Source: Clostridia bacterium
GTDB taxonomy: Bacteria > Bacillota > Clostridia > Christensenellales > Borkfalkiaceae
Length of the DNA: 40,565 bases
Reading direction: 5' to 3'
Assembly (NCBI GenBank): GCA_021202395.1
Contig: JAJQDC010000043.1
Coordinates: 1-40,565, forward strand
Notes under the pieces: model-generated
What the model was told of the DNA's origin: nothing
What the model saw: the letters and a program-made list of their open reading frames with translations, nothing else
Database searches by the model: none
Part shown: positions 15,842-22,333 of the stretch, piece after piece
Position numbering within the stretch: the stretch's first letter is position 1
Layout of the letters: every line of letters starts with the position of its first letter
Program-made: the position numbers and the translations under genes

Positions 15842-16651
15842 TTATTCGGCTGACGTTATGTAAGCCGCCGTGTAAGTGGCGAAACTGCCGTCTTCGGTTG
15901 TGGTACTGCTGTCAAACGAGCTTGAACCCCAAAGCAAAGCGGAAGTAAAAGTTATCGTATTTGCGGTATAGTCGTAGGTAAATGTGGTAGTTGTCGCTTC
16001 GCCCACCGCTTCCGAATAGGTCATTGTATAAACGCCGTCCGCGTAGATAACGCTGCCTGTACCCTTGCTGGTATCGGGCGAAGATTGGTAATATAAATTG
16101 AACGACATTGACGACATATCAATATTTACTATCGCGGTTACGTAAGCCGCCATACCGCCCGTCCATTCAAGGTCTACGTTGTATTCGCCGCTTGCCACTA
16201 TAGGCTGCGCCTTGTAGGTTGCAAAAGAGCCGTCTGATGTGGTAGTGCTTGTATCAAAAGAACTTGAACCCCATAAAAGGGCAGACGTGAAAGTAATTTC
16301 ACTCGTCTCACTGTCAAAGGTGAAAGTTGTGGTATTTACGCCATCCACACTTATGTCGGAATAGGTCATGGTATAAACACCCTTACTGTAAGAGATAGAG
16401 CCCGATCCTTTGCTTACAGTGCTGCTTGATGTGTAGTATTGGTTGAACGTATTGTCTTCGGCGTTTATGTTTACTACAAGCGTCATATAGTTGTTCATGC
16501 CGCCCGTCCACGATACGTCCACAATGTACTCTCCGCTTGTCAGCTCGCTCTCATCATCCGAACAGGCGGACATTGCCGCAATGGTAAAAATAAGCGCCAC
16601 GCCCATTATTGCCGCAATTAAAACCTTGAAACAATTAATAACTTTTTGCAT
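15842..16651 (-). CDS. Lipoprotein with two tandem copies of an unknown beta domain
   Basis: 269 residues from ATG 16651, chosen because AGGAG lies seven bases upstream; a longer in-frame ATG at 16684 would bury that site. A type II signal peptide ends in AMSA-C30. The mature part is two copies of about 105 residues. Each starts SGEY(I/N)VD(V/L)(S/E)WTGGM and contains YSKGVYTMTYS or YADGVYTMTYS. Each also has FTSALLWGSSSFD and ends DGSFATY. I do not recognise the domain. It is the first gene behind DtxR-like sites and is followed by the NEAT-like protein, so iron-dependent expression and a cell-surface role in iron or heme capture are plausible. Confidence 0.8.
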   Translation of the reverse strand: MQKVINCFKVLIAAIMGVALIFTIAAMSACSDDESELTSGEYIVDVSWTGGMNNYMTLVVNINAEDNTFNQYYTSSSTVSKGSGSISYSKGVYTMTYSDISVDGVNTTTFTFDSETSEITFTSALLWGSSSFDTSTTTSDGSFATYKAQPIVASGEYNVDLEWTGGMAAYVTAIVNIDMSSMSFNLYYQSSPDTSKGTGSVIYADGVYTMTYSEAVGEATTTTFTYDYTANTITFTSALLWGSSSFDSSTTTEDGSFATYTAAYITSAE

Positions 16652-16676
16652 AAAATTCTCCTGCAAATAAAAAATT

Positions 16677-16701
16677 TTAACCAAATATTAACTTTGGTTA
16701 A
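16677..16701. promoter_or_regulatory. DtxR-like operator downstream of the lipoprotein promoter
   Basis: Inverted repeat TTAACCAAA / TTTGGTTAA with a 7-nt centre, containing TTAACTTTGGTTAA (16688-16701). It lies between the -10 box and the ribosome site, where a bound repressor would block transcription. The half-site TTAACC resembles DtxR/IdeR-type iron boxes; the regulator is not in the window. Confidence 0.55.
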
Positions 16702-16710
16702 TCTATTTAT

Positions 16711-16739
16711 AGTTTAGCAGGATAATTTTTACAAGTCAA
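16711..16739 (-). promoter_or_regulatory. Promoter of the lipoprotein/NEAT operon
   Basis: On the minus strand TTGACT (16739-16734), a 17-nt spacer and TAAACT (16716-16711). It is flanked on both sides by DtxR-like palindromes. Confidence 0.65.
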
Positions 16740-16767
16740 CTTATTTTAAGGTATTTTGAAAGAAAAT

Positions 16768-16781
16768 TTAACTTAAGTTAA
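16768..16781. promoter_or_regulatory. Perfect 14-bp palindrome TTAACTTAAGTTAA
   Basis: A perfect palindrome about 30 bp upstream of the lipoprotein -35 box, 12 of 14 positions identical to the site at 16688-16701. The pair brackets the promoter, as expected for a dimeric metal-responsive repressor. Confidence 0.55.
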
Positions 16782-16875
16782 TTTTTATATTTTTCTTTAT
16801 AAAAATAAAACAATAACTATTGAAAAATTACAAGCAGCTGAAATAAATTCTGCCCAACCTTTTATACAAGATGTA

Positions 16876-16935
16876 TTGAGTACGGTGAAAGCGGACATTG
16901 CGATAAAGAAATATGTAGGACATTCCCTTGGAGAA
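16876..16935 (+). pseudogene. Tyrosine-integrase C-terminal remnant
   Basis: An open frame here contains KADIAIKKYVGHSLGE, which aligns with GIAEVALKKYVGHSLGG of the integrase at the right end of the window, the conserved GHSLG box with the catalytic His. The match is lost right after. About 150 nt further on, TGCACC (17085-17090) and TACACC (17096-17101) recur at 11-bp spacing, like the repeats after the complete integrase (40077-40106). The rest of 16685-17213 holds the promoter and operators described and nothing else I can assign. This looks like the scar of an earlier insertion. Confidence 0.6.
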
Positions 16936-17129
16936 CAGCTTACGCTCTCACACGAAATGCAGAGGTGTACCCGAAGTTATCGCCACCGAGGAAGGCTAAA
17001 GCTTGTTGAACTTGAAGGCATAGAAAAGCCCGATTTTAACGTTTTTCGGCAAAAAATGCCCCGTTTTTGCAAAATTTTAAATCGTGCACCGCTCGTACAC
17101 CGCCCCATCGGGACGCCGATTTTCACACG

Positions 17130-17158
17130 AAAAGCACCGCTGTACCAGCGGTGCTTTT
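17130..17158. terminator. Terminator hairpin after the AlbA_2 gene, possibly bidirectional
   Basis: A perfect 13-bp stem (17130-17142 with 17146-17158), 3-nt loop, A4/T4 ends. It lies 55 nt downstream of the AlbA_2-protein stop on the minus strand. Confidence 0.7.
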
Positions 17159-17213
17159 AAGTAACTTTTAATAAAAATTCCGTTTCGGAAAAAAAATTAA
17201 AAGTTGGCACATA

Positions 17214-18488
17214 TTAATTTATACTATAATAAATATTTTTCCCCTTTCCGTTTTTCCTGATTTTTCCGTTTTCTTCAAGCCTGGATATTATACCAAGAGT
17301 TTTCGTTAATTTAAACCCTGTATGTTCCTGAATATCCGCTCTTGTGGTTTTGCCATTTTCTGCGATGAAATTATACACCAATTCATCATCGGTAAGTTTA
17401 GTCTTTACCTGAACGGTTTTGTTGGGCAATACAAGCAAAAAGCCATTGTCGGAAACTTCAAATCTTGGTGAAACTGCGGCGTTTACGTAATCGCCCTGTA
17501 TCTTCTTTACCCCCGTGCCATATGCTTCGACGTAATGTAACCTGAAAAATATATCGGCTAATTTTTCATTTCTTGTACGGGAAACACCAAGCATCATATC
17601 CGAATAGGTCATACCTGAAATCAATCCCCCGATTGAAATATACTCTATGCGGTCGGGATAAATATTTATTATATTGCTACCGTTCAGCGAGTAATCACGG
17701 TGTATTAAGCAATTTAACAGCCCTTCGCGCAAAACAAGATCATCGTAATCGCTTTTATCTATGCGCATAAGTCCGTCGTAATCACCGTGTTTTTTATTGT
17801 TTAGCCGTAAATATTCATACGCGTCGTCCGCCTGCTTCAATATACTACCGCTAAACTCTTTTCTGTCAACAAAATTGCTCTTATAGTCGTCATCGAACAC
17901 AGCTGCTTTTATGGAAAAAGGACACTGGTCGGATAACAACAAAGCGAGATTAGTATATTCCCCGTCCGAGTTTTTGATTCCGAGAGTTTTCTCTTTGACT
18001 TCCAACTTCGCGCGTTTAAAAGCAAAGTTAAGGTAATCAAAGGTTAAATCGCTTTGCATACAGGGCAGCGATTCATAGGCATTATTTTCGCTCTCCATAA
18101 TCATCTGCTTTATGGCGTATTCAGATGCCTGTTGCGATGTGTTATTTATACGCAGATACACGCCGCTGGGCTTTAAACCCTTTTCATAGATATAGTACGG
18201 CTTTTTTACACCGCGCCCCACTTCCACTCTTACTAATGTTTTACCGTTATCCGTATATTCTTCTGCACTGCAAATAAGCGAAGGGTCAGGACGTATTGCC
18301 TCGTGAATCATTGCGGAAACACGTTCAATTATGCTTTTAGCGTCGTTTACGCCGATGACTGCACCATTATCATCCACGCCTATTATCAGTGTTCCGCCGT
18401 CGCAATTCAAAAAGGCGACTATCTCTTTTTTTATATCTGCGGTAAACAGCTCTTTTAATTCCAGCCTTGCACTTTCTTTATAGGTCAT
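17214..18488 (-). CDS. AlbA_2 (Schlafen-like) DNA-binding domain protein with GHKL-like C-terminal region
   Basis: 424 residues from ATG 18488, chosen because AAGGAG lies six bases upstream; the longer frame to 18674 crosses the promoter. Residues 1-110 form an AlbA_2 domain: ARLELKELFTADIKKEIVAFLN, then GGTLIIGVDDNGAVIGV. A middle region ends in REGLLNCLIHRDYS and ISIGGLISGM. A region with GTGVKKI resembles the HATPase_c_4 domain often found with it. A winged helix closes the protein (TTRADIQEHTGFKLTKTLGIISRLEENG). These proteins are usually annotated as putative transcriptional regulators or RecG-like. Own promoter with direct repeats suggests self-regulation. Confidence 0.85.
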   Translation of the reverse strand: MTYKESARLELKELFTADIKKEIVAFLNCDGGTLIIGVDDNGAVIGVNDAKSIIERVSAMIHEAIRPDPSLICSAEEYTDNGKTLVRVEVGRGVKKPYYIYEKGLKPSGVYLRINNTSQQASEYAIKQMIMESENNAYESLPCMQSDLTFDYLNFAFKRAKLEVKEKTLGIKNSDGEYTNLALLLSDQCPFSIKAAVFDDDYKSNFVDRKEFSGSILKQADDAYEYLRLNNKKHGDYDGLMRIDKSDYDDLVLREGLLNCLIHRDYSLNGSNIINIYPDRIEYISIGGLISGMTYSDMMLGVSRTRNEKLADIFFRLHYVEAYGTGVKKIQGDYVNAAVSPRFEVSDNGFLLVLPNKTVQVKTKLTDDELVYNFIAENGKTTRADIQEHTGFKLTKTLGIISRLEENGKIRKNGKGKNIYYSIN

Positions 18489-18505
18489 ATTTTGCTCCTT
18501 TATCC

Positions 18506-18566
18506 TTTCTATCGCTATTCTATCGTTTTTCTCTCGCTTTCTATCTATTCTATCGCTTTCTCTCGC
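18506..18566. repeat. Imperfect tandem repeat over the AlbA_2 promoter (purine-rich minus strand)
   Basis: Two copies, 18506-18537 and 18538-18566, each with TTTCTATC, ATTCTATCG and CTCTCGC in order. On the coding (minus) strand the motif GCGATAGAATAG occurs over the -10 box, and CGATAGAATAGCG recurs downstream, the expected placement of a repressor site. Confidence 0.7.
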
Positions 18567-18575
18567 TTTTGTCAA
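18547..18575 (-). promoter_or_regulatory. Promoter of the AlbA_2 gene
   Basis: TTGACA (18575-18570), a 17-nt spacer and TAGAAT (18552-18547) on the minus strand, overlapping the repeats. Confidence 0.75.
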
Positions 18576-18615
18576 TAGAAACAAACAGGATATTTTATAA
18601 TTTCTTGTCAAACAT

Positions 18616-18774
18616 TCATAACAAGCCGCTGTACATAAGGTTTTTTGTTGTCTTTGCCGGGAACACCTTTGCAAGTGAAATCAAATCGGAAGGACTTACG
18701 TTATTTGCCGCCATATAATTCTTTACTCTGTCCCTTGCCCTTGTATCTATGTCTATGTCCATGTTTTGAAACAT
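18616..18774 (-). CDS. Possible small HTH-like protein, 52 residues
   Basis: An open frame with two candidate ATGs (18774 and 18762). The product reads MDIDIDTRARDRVKNYMAAN, then VSPSDLISLAKVF and TTKNLMYSGLL. The SPSDLISLAK stretch resembles the start of a helix-turn-helix of the XRE type, but the protein is far shorter than a normal XRE domain, so it may be a truncated remnant. It lies between the GNAT terminator and the AlbA_2 promoter. No convincing ribosome site is visible. Confidence 0.4.
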   Translation of the reverse strand: MFQNMDIDIDTRARDRVKNYMAANNVSPSDLISLAKVFPAKTTKNLMYSGLL

Positions 18775-18790
18775 TTTACACTAACACTTT

Positions 18791-18818
18791 AAAAGCGGCA
18801 TTTGTATCCGCCGCTTTT
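18791..18818 (-). terminator. Terminator after the GNAT gene
   Basis: A 9-bp stem AAAAGCGGC / GCCGCTTTT (18791-18799 with 18810-18818), 10-nt loop, ending in a T-run on the minus strand 17 nt after the GNAT stop. Confidence 0.75.
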
Positions 18819-18834
18819 GAATTGCATTATTAAA

Positions 18835-19275
18835 TTAAGTATCGTATCTTACCATATTTGTTATAACTTTATTACGGTATACAATATCATTTCTTACAGT
18901 AAAACCTTGTGCTTCCCAAAAGGCGTTGCCGTCTTTATTACGTTCAAACACCACGAGAGCAACCTTTGTTATGCCTATTTTTTCAAACGCCGTCATCACG
19001 GTATTGACAAGGCTCGTACCGATGCCATTATGCCTGTAAGACGGCGCAACTGCCGTGTGATAAATATAGCCTCTGCGACCATCGTTTCCCGCCATAATCG
19101 CGCCAGTTATCACGTCATTATCCACGGCGACAAAACAAGTTTCGGGGTTTCTTGTAAGGAAACGTTCAACACCGTCTTTTGTATCATCTACGTTATTAAG
19201 CCCCATACCTTTACAAGCAGTCCATAAATTATATACGGCATTATAATCTGAAATCGTCATCAACCTGATATACAT
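18835..19275 (-). CDS. GNAT-family N-acetyltransferase
   Basis: 146 residues, a single compact GNAT domain. Motif A is HTAVAPSYRHNGIGTSLVNT (R-x-x-G-I-G, about residues 73-92), followed by VALVVFERNKDGNAFWEAQGF, the usual N-x-x-A-x-x-F-Y/W-x-x-x-G-F motif B. RimI-like in length and layout; the substrate cannot be told. It starts two bases after the flavin reductase stop and is in the same transcript, ending at terminator 18791-18818. Confidence 0.88.
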   Translation of the reverse strand: MYIRLMTISDYNAVYNLWTACKGMGLNNVDDTKDGVERFLTRNPETCFVAVDNDVITGAIMAGNDGRRGYIYHTAVAPSYRHNGIGTSLVNTVMTAFEKIGITKVALVVFERNKDGNAFWEAQGFTVRNDIVYRNKVITNMVRYDT

Positions 19276-19277
19276 AA

Positions 19278-19841
19278 TTATTTTATCTTCAATCCGTCTT
19301 TAAACGCATTACCTACACGCTCCGTTACTTTGTAATAGCCGTGTGTATAAGGATCAAAAGCGATGGCGTTTAAAAAAGATATATCCACGTTACCATTCTT
19401 TAAAACACTTTCCTCTGCGGAAACATTAACGACTTTGCCTATAACTCCTAATCCATATAAACCGTTTTGGTATTCTATAAATTCGCACTCTATGCAGACA
19501 GGCAATTCGTTTATAACGGGAGCGTCCACATTTTTTGCCTTTGTTGCGGTAAGCCCTGCCGCAGACAGCTTATCTTTTACTTTATTGCCGGATGACACGC
19601 CGAAATAATCTGCTTCAACAACATGAGCGGCGTCCGCTATACTTATCGTAAACGCCTTGCGCTTTTTTATGTTTTCTACCGTTTTATGTGTTTCGGTAAG
19701 ATTTAGCGCTACAATATCCCTGTCAACCATAGTTCCCCAAGCCGCGTTCATAACGTTCACGCTGCCGTCGTCGTTATACGTCGCTATAAGCAGAACAGGC
19801 ATAGGAAAAATTGATTCAGTTGTTTTAATATCCTTTTTCAT
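19278..19841 (-). CDS. Flavin reductase family protein (flavoredoxin-like)
   Basis: 187 residues. It has the split-barrel FMN-binding features PMPVLLIATYNDDGSVNVMNAAWGT, then ALNLTETHKTVENI, KAFTISIAD and VEADYFGVSSGNK (about residues 82-94). These proteins carry FMN and move electrons from NAD(P)H or ferredoxin in anaerobes. It has its own promoter (19880-19909) and AAGGAG upstream, and is followed by a GNAT gene. Confidence 0.88.
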   Translation of the reverse strand: MKKDIKTTESIFPMPVLLIATYNDDGSVNVMNAAWGTMVDRDIVALNLTETHKTVENIKKRKAFTISIADAAHVVEADYFGVSSGNKVKDKLSAAGLTATKAKNVDAPVINELPVCIECEFIEYQNGLYGLGVIGKVVNVSAEESVLKNGNVDISFLNAIAFDPYTHGYYKVTERVGNAFKDGLKIK

Positions 19842-19879
19842 AGTAGAATCTCCTTATATCAAATTGTTTTATTTTACTT

Positions 19880-19909
19880 ATTATAGCTAACCAAAAAGGA
19901 ATTTGTCAA
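19880..19909 (-). promoter_or_regulatory. Promoter of the flavin reductase/GNAT operon
   Basis: On the minus strand TTGACA (19909-19904), an 18-nt spacer and TATAAT (19885-19880). Confidence 0.75.
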
Positions 19910-19935
19910 TATACAAAGCAATTTTTTCAGATATT

Positions 19936-21219
19936 TCACCCGTCAACGACGTATATCTTATTGGACAGCATACCCATCCAGCAGGTGTATGTAAAAGTGC
20001 CAGTCTTTTCGGGCGTGAACTCTATTATAACGTCGCCCACGCTTAAACTTACCTGCAAGCCGTATTCGTTTATTATAATCTCGTTATTGCAGCCGTTGAG
20101 TTCGTCTTCATCCACTACCATCGTCCACACGACGGGAATACCTACCGTAACTTTTATGTCTTCGTAGCCGTCGGAATGCAGCGTCGTGGTAACGTACTGC
20201 GCGTCGCCGTCTATGGTGGCAACAATAGCGTTATCCGATCCAGACGAACCCGACCACGGGAAGTTTACCCCTGCCAGAGTAAGGTTTGTGCTTATCATAT
20301 AAATACTTATTACAATAAGGAGTACCGAGCCGACTTTAAGCATAATCTGACGCCAGCGCATCTTAAGCATTGCCGCCGTCAAGCCGAATATAAACACGAG
20401 CGGTATCGTGCCCAGGCAGAAGAAAAACATAGACAGCGCACCCGTTATCCAGCTGCCCGTAGCTATGGCGTAGACCTGCATAGACTGCAAAGGTCCGCAC
20501 GGCATAAGCCCGTTTGCAAGTCCTATTACAAACGAGCCGTATCTGCCGAGTTTTGCTATCCCCGTTGAAATTTTACTTGAAAGTTTTGGAAACAACCTTA
20601 TGCGGAACGAGAAACCACCAAGCATCCTTATACCCATAAAAAGCATAATTATGCCCGCTATAAGACCTATTATAGCTCTTGCCTGGGTGGATATAGCCGC
20701 CTTTTCGCCAATAAAGCCAAGCTATGCGCCTATTAAAGTGTAGCTTACCAGTCTGCCGCCGTTGTATAAAATAGCCCGTAAAAGCGGCTTGGCGTTGCCT
20801 TCTGAAAGGCTTTGCGCAAGGTTCATACCGCCGCACATTGCAACGCAATGCACCGAAGTTAAAAGTCCCACCAAAAACAGTGAAATATAACTCATACTCT
20901 CGCTGCCTATAACGGGGATATTGTTGAATACTTCCAGCCAGCCCATACAATCTGCAAGTACATACAAGCCGAGAATTATAATAAGTATAGCTAAAGTCTG
21001 ACCGACAATTTTTGACTTTTTCGTTACGCCGTAGCCCGTCGCTTTAATAGCTTCCGTTATGGCTTCCTGTGTGCAGGGCTCTGTAAATTCTGCGACAAGT
21101 TCGCCCTTGCCGTAGTTTGCCGTTGCCGACGTTACGCCTTCCAGAGCTTTAACCGCATTTTCTACTCTGCGCTCGCAACCCGAACAGGTCATCCCCGTAA
21201 CGTGTATTGTTACTTCCAT
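19936..21219 (-). pseudogene. HMA-TauE/SafE-cupredoxin membrane protein interrupted by an in-frame TAG
   Basis: One continuous frame of 427 codons is interrupted only by TAG at 20722-20724. Before it: an HMA metal-binding domain (GMTCSGCERRVENAV, about 8-22) and the first TauE/SafE-type membrane helices, with LTSVHCVAMCGGMNLAQS (about 117-134). After it come the remaining helices, with a second GLANGLMPCGPLQSMQ motif. A cupredoxin-like domain closes it, with Cu-ligand-like NGCNNEI and TYTCWMGM. The sequence at the break, TLIGA-stop-LGFIG, fits a Leu codon TTG changed to TAG. The family handles copper with CopA. Last gene of the csoR operon. Either a nonsense mutation or a base-call error; two separate fragments could be made. 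Confidence 0.75.
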
Positions 21220-21229
21220 AAAAATTTCC

Positions 21230-21832
21230 TTAATTATCTTTCCACTTCTTGAACAGGCTGACGTTGCCTTCCAGATAAGTCTGCGAAACGGTAATTATGC
21301 CGTTACTGAGCGAGTATGCTTTAACGGGTACAGGGCTGCAACTATTGCTTGACTTGCCTACGGTATCAATTGATATTTTTGACTTACAGTTCTGGCAGAC
21401 CATATAGTTCCCCGACTGCACGAAGTACGCTTTTTTAGAGCCGTTGCACACCTGACAGGTATTAAACGCAACGCGAACGGTATTATCCGACGCAAGCACC
21501 GCAAAAATTTCCACCGTAAGCCCGTCTATCGTTATATCGTAAAACGTCGCGGTTGATGTTACGGTTGTCGTGTCTATAACTATTCCGCCCTCGTCCGTTT
21601 CGACCTCTTCCTGAGTATTATCATCATCCGAATTTTCTTCTTCCTGTGTGTTATCGCCCTCGTCCGAGTTGTTTTCTTCCGCGGTAATTGACGAAGATCC
21701 TTCCACGCCGTTTATATCGCCGCTATCAGCCGAACAGCCGACGGCAAAAATCAATGCCGCCGACATAAAAACGGCAATAAATATGGTAAAAAATTTTAAA
21801 AATTTACGTTTCGTTGATTTAAAACCAGACAT
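21230..21832 (-). CDS. DUF2318 (FtrD-like) Cys-rich lipoprotein
   Basis: 200 residues. A lipoprotein signal (FAVG-C) is followed by a long acidic linker (residues about 36-85, rich in E, D, S, N, Q). Then comes a DUF2318 domain: VRVAFNTCQVCNGSKKAYF, YMVCQNCKSKISID and NSCSPVPV, that is two C-x-x-C pairs and a further Cys. Related domains are associated with membrane iron and copper transport; the Cys set probably binds a metal or cofactor outside the membrane. It is in the csoR-copA operon and is a paralogue of the next gene, from which the acidic linker is missing. Confidence 0.85.
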   Translation of the reverse strand: MSGFKSTKRKFLKFFTIFIAVFMSAALIFAVGCSADSGDINGVEGSSSITAEENNSDEGDNTQEEENSDDDNTQEEVETDEGGIVIDTTTVTSTATFYDITIDGLTVEIFAVLASDNTVRVAFNTCQVCNGSKKAYFVQSGNYMVCQNCKSKISIDTVGKSSNSCSPVPVKAYSLSNGIITVSQTYLEGNVSLFKKWKDN

Positions 21833-21852
21833 ATAAAGTACTCCGTATTAAT

Positions 21853-22332
21853 TTAATTATTTTTCCATGTTGTAAAGCGGTATGCGTTTGCGGATATGTA
21901 ACTCTTGGAAATGGTTATAACGCCGTCGCTTAACGTATAATTACTGCTTGTTATAGGCACGGGATTACAGCCGCTGGCTGATTTGCCTATGCTGTCCGTA
22001 GCGAACTTGTTTTTACAGTTCTGACAAATAAAATACTTTCCCGACTGCACAAAATACGCCTTCTTTGAGCCGTAGCAAACCTGACAGGTATTAAACGCGA
22101 CGCGCACCGTATCATCCGATGCGCGCACGGCAAACACTTCCACGGTTACGCCGTCCACGTCCGCGTCGTAATAATTAGCCGTAGAGGTTATATCGTCAAC
22201 CGTGATTTGTATTTTTCCGTTTTTTGATACCGTAGTACTGCCGCCCGAACTGCCTGAACAACCTGCGACAAACACAGTTACAGAGATTGCCACGGCGAGA
22301 ATTGCTATAAAAAATTTCTTGAATTTACTCAT
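21853..22332 (-). CDS. DUF2318 (FtrD-like) Cys-rich lipoprotein, short paralogue
   Basis: 159 residues: lipoprotein signal ending VAG-C (about residue 25), a short Ser/Gly linker, then DUF2318 with VRVAFNTCQVCYGSKKAYF, YFICQNCKNKFATD and SGCNPVPI. It is clearly a tandem duplicate of 21230-21832, sharing most of the last 115 residues. It begins one base after the copA stop, and the two duplicates are 20 nt apart, so they are cotranscribed with the copper ATPase. Confidence 0.87.
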   Translation of the reverse strand: MSKFKKFFIAILAVAISVTVFVAGCSGSSGGSTTVSKNGKIQITVDDITSTANYYDADVDGVTVEVFAVRASDDTVRVAFNTCQVCYGSKKAYFVQSGKYFICQNCKNKFATDSIGKSASGCNPVPITSSNYTLSDGVITISKSYISANAYRFTTWKNN

Positions 22333-22333
22333 T

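Noticed and set aside
10177-20724. Stop-codon reassignment (in-frame TAA and TAG in two genes)
   Set aside because: TAA ends most genes here and TAG ends gshA one base before the next start codon, so both are used as real stops; mutation or base error is simpler.
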